A DNA stretch of 64,000 nt from Octadecabacter dasysiphoniae (GTDB lineage: Bacteria > Pseudomonadota > Alphaproteobacteria > Rhodobacterales > Rhodobacteraceae). This document shows positions 52,524 to 61,064 of this stretch, piece after piece; the stretch's first letter is position 1, and the number at the start of each line of letters is the position of its first letter. The position numbers and the translations under genes are program-made. The stretch lies in assembly GCF_021532615.1 (NCBI RefSeq), contig NZ_JAKGAQ010000002.1, positions 248,001 to 312,000 of the forward strand. Direction: 5' to 3'. The notes under the pieces were generated by a model. That model worked only from the letters and a program-made list of their open reading frames with translations. It did not search any database and was not told where the DNA came from.

Positions 52524-53581
52524 TCTTAGTCGTCAATGCAGGGTCCAGCTCGATCAAGGTGGCGCTGTTCCAGCCCGACCTGACGCAAGTGATGGCCGGG
52601 CAAGTCAGCGGCATTGGCGGCGCACTGGCCCACATTGACCTTGGCAAAGACGACAAAGATATCGCCGCGCCAGATCACGACGCCGCCCTCAAGGCGATCC
52701 TTGCGTCGCTGGCCGCCCAAGGCGTCGCGATTGACCAACTGACCGCCGCCGCCCACCGCGTTGTTCATGGCGGCACGTCGCTGGTGCAACCGTGTCGCAT
52801 CACCGATGATGTGGTTGCAGGCATTCAAGCCGCGACCCCGCTCGCCCCGCTTCACAACCCCAACAACCTTGCGGGCATCCGCGCGCTGCAAACCCTTGCG
52901 CCCGACCTGCCGCAATTTGCATCCTTCGGAACCGCGTTTCACGCAACAAACCCCGACGTGGCCACCGCCTACGCGATCCCCAAACGCGACCGCGATATGG
53001 GCATCCGCCGCTACGGGTTCCATGGGCTGTCCTACGCGTGGATCGTCACCCAGTTCGAAGACAAATTGCCTGACCGCCTGTTGGCCTTCCACCTCGGATC
53101 CGGCGCATCCCTTTGTGCGATCCATAAAGGCAAATCCGTCGCCACATCCATGGGCTATTCCCCGCTGGATGGTCTGACGATGGGCACACGGTCCGGCGCG
53201 ATTGATGGCATGGCCGTGCTGCGCATGGCTGAAATCCACGGACCAGTCGAAGCATCCCGTCGCCTGAACAAAGATTCCGGCCTCAAGGGGCTGGGCGGGG
53301 CCAACGACATGCGCCTTTTGTTGGCCGCCGACACACCCGATGCCAACTTTGCCGTTGATCATTTCTGCTACTGGGCGGCGCGCCACGCAGGATCAGCCGT
53401 TGTCGCGATGGGCGGGCTGGATGCTGTGGCGTTCACGGGCGGCATCGGCCAGAACAGCGCCGAAATTCGCGACCGGATCATGGCACATCTGACCTTCTTG
53501 GGCGATGTGCCCGTGCATGTGGTCAAAGCCGACGAAGAACGCCAGATCGCGCTTGATGCAACCAAATTGGGTGCCCTGTGA
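52520..53581 (+). CDS. ackA: Acetate kinase
   Basis: This 353-residue ASKHA-fold kinase interconverts acetyl phosphate and acetate with ATP formation. It opens ILVVNAGSSSIKVALFQ and has AHRVVHGGTSLVQP, FHATNPDVATAYAIP, GFHGLSYAW, LAFHLGSGASLCAI and AVAFTGGIGQNSAEIRDRI. The ATG at 52520 overlaps the pta stop (ATGA); the earlier open frame lies inside pta. With pta it gives the cell a choice between acetyl-CoA and ATP plus acetate from the taurine carbon. It is slightly shorter than the 400-residue E. coli enzyme. Confidence 0.94.
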   Translation: MILVVNAGSSSIKVALFQPDLTQVMAGQVSGIGGALAHIDLGKDDKDIAAPDHDAALKAILASLAAQGVAIDQLTAAAHRVVHGGTSLVQPCRITDDVVAGIQAATPLAPLHNPNNLAGIRALQTLAPDLPQFASFGTAFHATNPDVATAYAIPKRDRDMGIRRYGFHGLSYAWIVTQFEDKLPDRLLAFHLGSGASLCAIHKGKSVATSMGYSPLDGLTMGTRSGAIDGMAVLRMAEIHGPVEASRRLNKDSGLKGLGGANDMRLLLAADTPDANFAVDHFCYWAARHAGSAVVAMGGLDAVAFTGGIGQNSAEIRDRIMAHLTFLGDVPVHVVKADEERQIALDATKLGAL

Positions 53582-54342
53582 TGGAGTGGATCCTGGCCAC
53601 CACAGACCTGACGCAAAACGAATTTCTCGTCGTCGGCGCGCTGGCCATGTTGGCAGGTGTCGTGCGCGGCTTTTCGGGCTTTGCCCTGTCGGCTATGGTC
53701 ATGGCAACCGCCATCGTGATCCTGCCCCCCGTTGAATTGATCCCGATGTTGTGGTGGCTGGAAATGTCCGCGTCCATCCTGATGTTGAAAAACGGCTGGG
53801 CCGAAGCAGACCGCCCGATGACATATGGCCTCGTGATTGCCGCGCTGATCGGTTGGCCCTTGGGGCTTTGGCTCACGGTGTCGATCCCTGTCGACGCCTC
53901 CAAAACGCTGGCACTTTCGATTATCGTCGTCCTTGCCGCGTCCCAGCTTGCCAAAATCCGGCTGGATTTTCTGGCATCAAAGGCGGGCCTTTACGGCACC
54001 GGGATCGCCGCTGGATTTGTCAGCGGCGTGGCCCATGTCGGTGGCATGGTGGTCGCGTTTTACGTGCTTGCCGCAGACAAACCCGCCGCCGTCATGCGCG
54101 CGTCACTGGTGCTGTATCTGTTCCTCGGATCGGCCACATCGATGATTGCGCTGCTCGCATTTGGCGTCATGGATTTTTCCGGCGCATCACGCGGGCTGGT
54201 CTTTGCCATTCCCACCATGATCGGGGTGTTCCTTGGTCAACAACTCTTCACCGAACGGCTCGCACCCTATTATCGTCCGTTCTGTCTTATCCTTCTCATC
54301 GGCCTCGCGTTGCTTGGCCTGATCCGCACACAACTTAGCTAG
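53581..54342 (+). CDS. tauE: TauE/SafE family sulfite exporter
   Basis: This 253-residue protein has about eight membrane helices in two repeats. FLVVGALAMLAGVVRGFSGFALSAMVMA and the second GLYGTGIAAGFVSGVAHVGGMVVAFY are the glycine-rich TauE repeats (quoted in parts). The family exports sulfite or sulfonate-derived anions and is regularly found in taurine clusters. It starts by TGATG overlap with ackA (a GTG at 53578 is possible) and is 11 bases before soeA. Confidence 0.9.
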   Translation: MEWILATTDLTQNEFLVVGALAMLAGVVRGFSGFALSAMVMATAIVILPPVELIPMLWWLEMSASILMLKNGWAEADRPMTYGLVIAALIGWPLGLWLTVSIPVDASKTLALSIIVVLAASQLAKIRLDFLASKAGLYGTGIAAGFVSGVAHVGGMVVAFYVLAADKPAAVMRASLVLYLFLGSATSMIALLAFGVMDFSGASRGLVFAIPTMIGVFLGQQLFTERLAPYYRPFCLILLIGLALLGLIRTQLS

Positions 54343-54353
54343 AGGTCACGCAC

Positions 54354-57185
54354 ATGCCCAAAGACCAGCCCGATCTGGACCTGTCCCCCAAGGTTTCCGA
54401 CGAGATTCGTAAAACGACCTGCTACATGTGTGCCTGCCGCTGCGGCATCAACGTGCACATGAAAGAGGGCAAGGTTGCCTATATCGAAGGCAACAAAGAC
54501 CACCCCGTCAACCAGGGCGTTTTGTGCGCCAAAGGGTCTGCGGGCATCATGCAGGTCAACGCACCGTCCCGCCTGAAGGCCCCGATGAAACGGGTCGGCC
54601 CGCGCGGATCTGGTGAATTCGAAGAAATTTCATGGGAAGAAGCGCTGACAATCGCCACCGATTGGCTGGCCCCCGTGCGCGAAAAGCACCCCGAAAAACT
54701 GGCGTTCTTTACGGGCCGCGATCAGTCGCAATCCTTTACGTCGCTTTGGGCCCAAGGGTTCGGCACACCAAACTACGCAGCCCACGGCGGGTTCTGTTCC
54801 GTGAACATGGCCGCTGCTGGCATCTATACGATGGGCGGCGCGTTCTGGGAATTCGGCCAACCCGATTGGGACCACACCAAGATGTTCGTGCTGTTCGGTG
54901 TCGCCGAAGACCACGACAGTAACCCGATCAAAATGGGCATCGGCAAAATCAAGGGCCGCGGCGCGCGCGTCGTTGGCGTGAACCCGATCCGCACCGGATA
55001 TAACGCCGTGGCCGACGACTGGTTCGGCATCACACCGGGCACCGATGGTCTGATGATCATGGCGCTGATCCATGAGTTGTTTAAGGCGGGCAAGCTCGAC
55101 CTCGATTATCTTGCGCGCTTCACCAACGCGTCCTGCATCGTCAACGAAGACCCGAAATCTGATGAAAACGGCCTTCTGATGCGCGATGACGATGGCCAGC
55201 CTTTGGTGATCGACAAAAACACAGGCGATCTCGCCCCATGGAATGGCATCGGCGTTGAACCTGATCTTGCAACAACCTACCGCAAGGCCGGCGTCACCCA
55301 CCGCCCCGTGTTCCACCTGATGGCGGATCGCTTCCTTGATCCGCAATACGCACCCGACAAAGTGGCAGAGGCCACGGGCATTTCCGCAGACCGCATCAAA
55401 CAGCTCGCCGCTGATATGGCGCACGTCGCGTTTGAGGAAGCGATCGAACTGGACCGCCCCTGGACAGATTTCCGCGGCAAAAAGCACGACAAGATGATCG
55501 GGCGTCCTGTGTCCATGCACTCCATGCGGGGCATCTCTGCGCACTCCAACGGGTTCCAGACCTGCCGCGCGCTGCACACGCTGCAAATCATCCTTGGCGC
55601 AGTGGAAACACCCGGCGGCATGCGGTTCAAACCGCCCTACCCCAAACCGGCCACAGCCCATCCCAAGCCACATGGCAAAGTCACACCGGGCGCGGCTCTG
55701 AACGGGCCGCACCTTGGGTTTGCGCACGGTCCTGATGATTTGCTGCTGCACGACGACGGCTCTGCGATCCGTATCGACAAAGCGTTCACATGGGAAAACC
55801 CGCTGTCGTCCCACGGCATGATGCACATGGTGATTTCCAACGCCCACGCAGGTGATCCCTACAAGATCGACACGCTGTTCATGTATATGGCGAACATGTC
55901 GTGGAATTCGTCGATGAACTCCACCGGCGTGATGGAGATGTTGACAGACAAGGACGAAGAAACCGGCGAATACGTCATTCCCCGCATCATCTATTCCGAT
56001 GCCTATTCATCGGAAATGGTGGCCTTCGCCGACCTGATCCTGCCCGACACCACATACCTTGAACGTCACGATTGTATCTCCCTGCTGGATCGCCCGATTT
56101 GTGAGGCCGACGCCGTGGCCGACGCCATCCGCTGGCCCGTCGTCGAACCGGACCGCGACGTGCGCGGGTTCCAATCTGTGCTGTGCGAACTTGGCGCACG
56201 GTTGAACCTGCCCGGTTTCGTCAACGAAGACGGCTCCCAGAAATACGAAGACTACGCCGATTACATCACCAACCACATCCGCCGCCCCGGCGTGGGCCCC
56301 TTGGCGGGCTGGCGCATGGGCGAAGACGGGTTGCAAGACGGGCGCGGTGATCCGAACGAAGGCCAATTGGACAGCTACATCGCCAACGGCGGCTTCTGGC
56401 ACTCAGAAGTCCCGACAGAGGCGTCCTATTACAAACCCTTCAACATGGCCTATCAGGATTGGGCCGTGAAAATGGGCTTTTTCGATTCAGTGCAGCCCTA
56501 CATCTTTACGCCCTACGTCGAACCCCTGCGCCGCATGCAGCTCGCGGCCGAAGGGCACGGTCGTGTGCAGCCACCCGACCATCTGCGCCAACAGATCAAA
56601 GACACGATGGACCCGCTACCGATCTGGTACGCGCCATTGTCTGACAATCTGATCGACACGAACGAATACCCCGTCCACGCGCTGACGCAGCGCCCCATGG
56701 CGATGTATCACAGCTGGGGCACCCAGAACGCATGGTTGCGCCAGATCCACGGATTAAACCCGCTGTACGTGCCGACCAAGATTTGGGACGAAAACAAATT
56801 CAAGGACGGTGATTGGGCAAAGGTCACATCGCCAAGCGGCGTCATCACCGTGCCTGTCGCCCACATGGCCGCGCTGAACGAAAACACAATCTGGACGTGG
56901 AACGCCATCGGCAAACGCAAAGGCGCTTGGGCGCTTGAAGAAGACGCGCCAGAGGCAACCGAAGGCTTCCTACTCAATCACCTGATCCACGAACTGCTGC
57001 CCGAACAGGCGGACGGGATGCGGTGGTCAAACTCCGATCCGATCACAGGACAAGCCGCATGGTTTGATCTGCGCGTGAAGATCGAAAAAACCACAGCACC
57101 CGCGGAATCCCAGCCCGCGACACCGGCGCAAAAATCGCCCGTTGGCAAAGGCCCCAAATCCCAAGCCTGGAAGGTCGGAAAATGA
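54354..57185 (+). CDS. soeA: Sulfite dehydrogenase molybdopterin subunit SoeA
   Basis: This 943-residue member of the DMSO-reductase superfamily has an N-terminal 4Fe-4S site: CYMCACRCG (C-x2-C-x3-C) with the fourth Cys in NQGVLCAKGSAG. The bis-MGD-binding region includes FAFTGRDQSQ-like, VVGVNPIRTGYNAVADDW and TRYHSWGTQNAW-like parts of the C-terminal domain. No Tat signal is present, so the site faces the cytoplasm, as reported for SoeABC in other bacteria, where it oxidises sulfite to sulfate and passes electrons to quinone. The neighbouring xsc makes sulfite as substrate. A polysulfide or thiosulfate reductase role is less likely in this context. Confidence 0.92.
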   Translation: MPKDQPDLDLSPKVSDEIRKTTCYMCACRCGINVHMKEGKVAYIEGNKDHPVNQGVLCAKGSAGIMQVNAPSRLKAPMKRVGPRGSGEFEEISWEEALTIATDWLAPVREKHPEKLAFFTGRDQSQSFTSLWAQGFGTPNYAAHGGFCSVNMAAAGIYTMGGAFWEFGQPDWDHTKMFVLFGVAEDHDSNPIKMGIGKIKGRGARVVGVNPIRTGYNAVADDWFGITPGTDGLMIMALIHELFKAGKLDLDYLARFTNASCIVNEDPKSDENGLLMRDDDGQPLVIDKNTGDLAPWNGIGVEPDLATTYRKAGVTHRPVFHLMADRFLDPQYAPDKVAEATGISADRIKQLAADMAHVAFEEAIELDRPWTDFRGKKHDKMIGRPVSMHSMRGISAHSNGFQTCRALHTLQIILGAVETPGGMRFKPPYPKPATAHPKPHGKVTPGAALNGPHLGFAHGPDDLLLHDDGSAIRIDKAFTWENPLSSHGMMHMVISNAHAGDPYKIDTLFMYMANMSWNSSMNSTGVMEMLTDKDEETGEYVIPRIIYSDAYSSEMVAFADLILPDTTYLERHDCISLLDRPICEADAVADAIRWPVVEPDRDVRGFQSVLCELGARLNLPGFVNEDGSQKYEDYADYITNHIRRPGVGPLAGWRMGEDGLQDGRGDPNEGQLDSYIANGGFWHSEVPTEASYYKPFNMAYQDWAVKMGFFDSVQPYIFTPYVEPLRRMQLAAEGHGRVQPPDHLRQQIKDTMDPLPIWYAPLSDNLIDTNEYPVHALTQRPMAMYHSWGTQNAWLRQIHGLNPLYVPTKIWDENKFKDGDWAKVTSPSGVITVPVAHMAALNENTIWTWNAIGKRKGAWALEEDAPEATEGFLLNHLIHELLPEQADGMRWSNSDPITGQAAWFDLRVKIEKTTAPAESQPATPAQKSPVGKGPKSQAWKVGK

Positions 57186-57358
57186 GAAAAACCCTCGTGC
57201 TCATTTTCGCGGCCCTCGCGCTCATGATCGGATCATTCATCTGGTTTGTCGTGACGTGGGATGCCTCGGCAGAAAAACCAATAAGTTCGGTCCACCCAGA
57301 CGCGGACCCATACCAGACCCATACCGGAACCATACCAAACCCATACGGTGTTTTATGA
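57182..57358 (+). CDS. 58-residue membrane-anchored ORF between soeA and soeB
   Basis: ATG at 57182 overlaps the soeA stop (ATGA) and the TGA at 57356-57358 overlaps the soeB start (ATGA), so the frame is exactly bracketed by coupling signals. The product has one membrane helix near the N-terminus (TLVLIFAALALMIGSFIWFV) and a short tail (DADPYQTHTGTIPNPYGVL). The tail is encoded by four near-tandem CCATACC units at about 57308-57348. It was missed by length thresholds. It could anchor or mature the SoeAB complex, which is inference. Confidence 0.6.
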   Translation: MRKTLVLIFAALALMIGSFIWFVVTWDASAEKPISSVHPDADPYQTHTGTIPNPYGVL

Positions 57359-58122
57359 CAACTTTACCCACCTCCACCGAAAAGAAACTCGGCCTTGTGA
57401 TCGACCTTGATACCTGCGTCGGTTGCCATGCGTGCGTGATCTCATGCAAAGGCTGGAACACCGAAAATTACGGCGCACCCTTGTCTGATCAGGACCCGTA
57501 TGGCGCGAACCCGACAGGCACTTTCCTGAACCGGGTGCACAGTTACGAAATCCAACCAAAAGACGCGCCCGCCCAACTGATCCACTTTCCAAAATCCTGC
57601 CTGCACTGCGAAGACGCCCCCTGCGTCACCGTGTGCCCGACAGGCGCAAGCTACAAACGGGTCGAAGACGGGATCGTTCTGGTCAACGAAAGTGACTGCA
57701 TCGGCTGCGGGCTGTGCGCATGGGCTTGTCCTTATGGCGCGCGCGAAATGGACGCCGAAGAAAAGGTCATGAAAAAGTGCACCTTGTGCGTGGACCGTAT
57801 TTATAACGAAAACCTGCCCGAAGAAGACCGCGAACCAGCCTGCGTGCGCACCTGCCCCAGCAATGCGCGCCACTTCGGTGATTTCGCCGATCCAGACAGC
57901 AACGTCAGCGTATTATCCCGCGAACGGGGCGGTATGGATTTGATGCCGGAAATGGGCACCAAGCCTGTGAACAAGTACCTGCCGCCACGCCCCAAAGACC
58001 GTGACCGCAGCGAAGACGTCGACATCCTCGCGCCGTTCCTTGAACCTGTCGCCACAGAAACCACCGGGTTCCTCGGGTGGCTCGATAAGGCACTCGAATC
58101 CATGCCGGGAGGGAAGAACTAA
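57355..58122 (+). CDS. soeB: Sulfite dehydrogenase iron-sulfur subunit SoeB
   Basis: This 255-residue ferredoxin-type subunit of the DmsB/NrfC family has four cysteine groups: CVGCHACVISCKGW, CLHCEDAPCVTVCPTG, CIGCGLCAWACPYG and CTLCVDRI...CVRTCPS. It therefore carries four 4Fe-4S clusters that move electrons from SoeA to SoeC. The start is the ATG at 57355, which makes it directly coupled to the 58-residue ORF; the longer frame upstream lies in soeA. The stop is overlapped by soeC. Confidence 0.94.
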   Translation: MTTLPTSTEKKLGLVIDLDTCVGCHACVISCKGWNTENYGAPLSDQDPYGANPTGTFLNRVHSYEIQPKDAPAQLIHFPKSCLHCEDAPCVTVCPTGASYKRVEDGIVLVNESDCIGCGLCAWACPYGAREMDAEEKVMKKCTLCVDRIYNENLPEEDREPACVRTCPSNARHFGDFADPDSNVSVLSRERGGMDLMPEMGTKPVNKYLPPRPKDRDRSEDVDILAPFLEPVATETTGFLGWLDKALESMPGGKN

Positions 58123-58994
58123 TGCATCCAGCACCTTCAGTTATCTTATTTTCAACGCTGTCCGGTCTGGGCTTTGGCCTGCTGGCATTTCTTGGGTTTG
58201 GCATGCCGTCCCCAACGGGATGGGTGGCGTTCGTGTTCTTCACGCTCGGTTATCTGCTGGCCGTCGGCGGGTTGATCGCGTCCACGTTCCACCTTGGTCA
58301 CCCCGAACGCGCGCTTAAGGCGTTCAAACAATGGCGGTCCAGCTGGTTGTCACGCGAAGGCATCTGCGCGGTCGCGGCCCTTTTAATTATGGGGATTTAT
58401 GCGATTGGCGCGATTTTCCTGGGGCAAATCTGGTCAGCCGTCGGGTTTGTGGGGGCAGTCCTTTCGATCGGGACAGTGTTCACCACATCAATGATCTACA
58501 CCCAGATCAAAACAGTGCCGCGCTGGCACAATGTCACCACGCCGATCATGTTTCTAAGCATTTGCATCGCAGGCGGTGCGCTGCTTGCCGCGCAAGTTTC
58601 CTTGGCGATGCCACTGCTGGCCATCGCTGGTATCGCGCAGATTGCCCATTGGGTTCTGGGTGACAAAGCGCTGAAAAACTCTGGCACCACACTGGCCACA
58701 GCGACAGGCCTTGGCGCACGCGGTGACGTGCGCGCGTTCGAACCGCCACACACAGGCACCAACTATCTGTTGAAAGAATTCGTCTATGTGATCGGGCGCA
58801 AACATGCGGCCAAGCTGCGTATTCTGGCAATCGTGCTGATGGTCGGCCTGCCGCTGGTTTTGCTGATGATGAGCCATTCGCACATCCTTGCGGGTCTGGC
58901 TGTGATCAGCCACCTCGTTGGGGTGTTTGCGGCGCGTTGGTTGTTCTTCGCAGAAGCAGAACACGTCGTGGGCCTGTACTACGGCAAACGCTGA
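58122..58994 (+). CDS. soeC: Sulfite dehydrogenase membrane anchor SoeC (DmsC family)
   Basis: This 290-residue protein has eight or so membrane helices (for example VAFVFFTLGYLLAVGGLIAS, FLSICIAGGALLAAQVSLAM). The loop STFHLGHPERALKAFKQWRS is typical of DmsC-type quinone-binding anchors, and so is the late HLVGVFAARWLFFAEAEHVV. The stop of soeB and the start of soeC overlap (TAATG). It completes soeA-(ORF)-soeB-soeC and is followed by a strong bidirectional terminator. Confidence 0.92.
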   Translation: MHPAPSVILFSTLSGLGFGLLAFLGFGMPSPTGWVAFVFFTLGYLLAVGGLIASTFHLGHPERALKAFKQWRSSWLSREGICAVAALLIMGIYAIGAIFLGQIWSAVGFVGAVLSIGTVFTTSMIYTQIKTVPRWHNVTTPIMFLSICIAGGALLAAQVSLAMPLLAIAGIAQIAHWVLGDKALKNSGTTLATATGLGARGDVRAFEPPHTGTNYLLKEFVYVIGRKHAAKLRILAIVLMVGLPLVLLMMSHSHILAGLAVISHLVGVFAARWLFFAEAEHVVGLYYGKR

Positions 58995-59011
58995 ATCCAC
59001 GCGTTAGACAC

Positions 59012-59044
59012 AAAAAAGGGCGGGTCATGAAGGCCCGCCCTTGT
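59012..59044. terminator. Bidirectional terminator between soeC and the ABC ATPase gene
   Basis: AAGGGCGGG (59016-59024) and CCCGCCCTT (59034-59042) form a 9-base-pair stem. On the minus strand it is followed by TTTTTTG, which is ideal for the ABC ATPase gene. On the plus strand the tail is GTGC, so it is weaker there. Confidence 0.88.
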
Positions 59045-59065
59045 GCTATTCTGGATCACCATCCG

Positions 59066-60127
59066 TTACGTGCGGATGCGGGCCTCGGTCTCTGCGTCAA
59101 ACAGATAGACACGTTTGTCTTCAAAACTCAGGCCGACCATCTGGCCCTCTGACACACGCTCATCGCCGCGCTCTTCGATGACGATACGTTCGCCGCTGTC
59201 GGACACGAGGTAGGCATAGCTGACCCCCCCAAGGCTTTCGGTGAGGTCCACACGCAATGCGTCCCCAGCAGGGTCAATAACTAGGTGTTCAGGGCGCAGG
59301 CCAACGCTGACTGCTTTGCCTTTGTAAGCCGCCGCGATCTTCATCGGGATTGATGTCTTGAGCGCTGGAACATCCACCGCGCCATCCCCCACAACACCGT
59401 CCATAAAGTTCATTGCAGGGGAACCGATGAAACCCGCAACGAATTTGTTGTCGGGGTCGCGGTATAGATCCATCGGCGCGCCGACCTGTTCGATCACGCC
59501 CATGCGCAGCACGACGATCTTGTCGGCCAATGTCATGGCCTCAACCTGATCGTGGGTCACATAGATCATCGTCGCGCCGATTTCCTTGTGCAAACGCGCG
59601 ATTTCCACGCGCATTTCAACACGCAGTTCAGCATCGAGGTTGGACAGCGGTTCGTCGAACAAGAACACCTCGGGTCCACGCACGATCGCACGGCCAATCG
59701 ACACGCGCTGGCGTTGACCGCCGGACAGGGCGGCAGGTTTGCGTTCCAGATAATCCTCAAGCTTGAGGATACGTGTGGCTTCTGCGACCTTTTCTTCGAT
59801 TTCCTTCTTGGGATGGCGGTTCATCTTTAGACCGAACCCCATGTTTTCCTTCACGGTCATGTGCGGGTAAAGCGCATAGGTCTGAAACACCATCGCCACG
59901 CCGCGCTCGGATGGGTCCATGGTGGTCACGTCGCGGTCCCCGATGGCCATCGTGCCACCTGTCGTTTCCTCAAGGCCCGCAACCATGCGCAACAGTGTCG
60001 ACTTACCGCAGCCGGACGGGCCGACGAACACACAGAACTCACCGTCTTTGATCTCAAGGTCGATCCCGTGGATCACCTGCACGTCGCCGTATTTCTTGAT
60101 GACTTTATTTAGCGTTACACCGGACAT
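59066..60127 (-). CDS. Sugar ABC transporter ATP-binding protein (UgpC/MalK type)
   Basis: This 353-residue ATPase has Walker A (VGPSGCGKSTLLRMVAGL), the Q-loop (VFQTYALYPHMTVKENM), signature (LSGGQRQRVSIGRAIVRGP), Walker B (VFLFDEPLSNLDAELR) and the switch His (YVTHDQVEAM). The C-terminal TOBE/OB regulatory domain is present (SVGLRPEHLVI). It lies 17 bases downstream of the iclR gene on the minus strand, and with the binding protein and permeases on the plus strand it forms one carbohydrate-type importer split over two units. The exact sugar is unknown. Confidence 0.93.
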   Translation of the reverse strand: MSGVTLNKVIKKYGDVQVIHGIDLEIKDGEFCVFVGPSGCGKSTLLRMVAGLEETTGGTMAIGDRDVTTMDPSERGVAMVFQTYALYPHMTVKENMGFGLKMNRHPKKEIEEKVAEATRILKLEDYLERKPAALSGGQRQRVSIGRAIVRGPEVFLFDEPLSNLDAELRVEMRVEIARLHKEIGATMIYVTHDQVEAMTLADKIVVLRMGVIEQVGAPMDLYRDPDNKFVAGFIGSPAMNFMDGVVGDGAVDVPALKTSIPMKIAAAYKGKAVSVGLRPEHLVIDPAGDALRVDLTESLGGVSYAYLVSDSGERIVIEERGDERVSEGQMVGLSFEDKRVYLFDAETEARIRT

Positions 60128-60144
60128 GATGCGGTCCTTTCAGT

Positions 60145-60930
60145 TTATGTGTTGGCGTTGACCGGAAAGTGCCAGCTGGCAGCTTCTTTTGAGATGGCCT
60201 GCGCCGTCGCGCGGATACGATCCACGAGGCTTTCGAGCCCCGCAAGGTTTGTGCGGGTCGTTGTGCTGGTGACCGACAAGGCCCCAAGCACACGGTTCGT
60301 TTCGGTGAGGATCGGCAGTGCGACACAGATGATCCCCGGTTCATGTTCTTCGCGGTCAAACCCGTAGCCATTGGCGCGAATATCGGCGAGCTCACCACGC
60401 AGGCTGGCCTCGGATGTGTGGGTCGTGTCGGTGAAACGGTGGTAGCTTTGCTGGGCCAGAACCTCTGCCAGTGCAGGGTCAGGCAGATAGGCTAACATAA
60501 CCTTGCCGACACCCGTGCAATAGGCGGGGCCAACTTTGCCGGACTGGCTGTACATCTGCACGGGTTCGGCGGCGTTGCGTTTGTCCACATAGATGACTTG
60601 CGCCGTATCAAGTTGCGCAAGGTGGACGGTTTCGCCGACGTCCGCGCTTAGCTGGTCGATGTGGGATTGCGCGATCGGCGCAAGCGAAGCGGTTTGCCAC
60701 GCGGCATGTGCAAGGCGCACCAAACGTACGCCCGGCGCATACATTCCGCGGTCCGGATCGAACGACAACATGCCCTGATTGGTCAGCGTTTGAACGAATC
60801 GGTAAAGTGTCGCTTTGGGAAATGGTGACGCATCAAGCAGCTCGGAAAATCGCACCGGGCGGCCAAAAGATGCCACTTGGTCCAATACTTCCAATGCCTT
60901 ACCGACGGTTCCGTCGCCTGACGCGCTCAT
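60145..60930 (-). CDS. IclR family transcription regulator
   Basis: This 261-residue protein has an N-terminal winged helix (FSELLDASPFPKATLYRFVQ, TNQGMLSFD) and a C-terminal IclR effector domain (GPAYCTGVGKVMLAYLPDPA, YGFDREEHEPGIICVALPIL, ALSVTSTTTR). It is the first gene of the minus-strand unit and is divergent from the binding-protein gene, so it probably controls both units from the shared 134-base gap. An inverted repeat that could be its operator lies at 61017-61035. Confidence 0.93.
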   Translation of the reverse strand: MSASGDGTVGKALEVLDQVASFGRPVRFSELLDASPFPKATLYRFVQTLTNQGMLSFDPDRGMYAPGVRLVRLAHAAWQTASLAPIAQSHIDQLSADVGETVHLAQLDTAQVIYVDKRNAAEPVQMYSQSGKVGPAYCTGVGKVMLAYLPDPALAEVLAQQSYHRFTDTTHTSEASLRGELADIRANGYGFDREEHEPGIICVALPILTETNRVLGALSVTSTTTRTNLAGLESLVDRIRATAQAISKEAASWHFPVNANT

Positions 60931-60969
60931 GATGTCCTCCCGAACTGCGAAGGTCCTCCAACCTTCTTG

Positions 60970-60999
60970 TTGACAACCATGGGCGAGTCGCGATTAGAT
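60970..60999 (+). promoter_or_regulatory. Predicted promoter for the sugar-binding protein gene
   Basis: TTGACA at 60970-60975 is a perfect -35. TTAGAT at 60994-60999 is a plausible -10 after 18 bases. A start near 61006 would place the inverted repeat at 61017-61035 in the first transcribed bases. Confidence 0.5.
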
Positions 61000-61016
61000 T
61001 TCAATATTCAAAACCA

Positions 61017-61035
61017 AGTTTCAAATAATGAAACT
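61017..61035. promoter_or_regulatory. Candidate IclR operator
   Basis: AGTTTCA-AATAA-TGAAACT is a perfect 7-base inverted repeat with a 5-base centre, flanked by AACCA and GGTT, which extends the dyad imperfectly. It lies between the likely transcription start and the binding-protein ATG, a position suited to repression. Confidence 0.6.
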
Positions 61036-61064
61036 GGTTGGAATGGAATCTAAGGGAGGAAACC

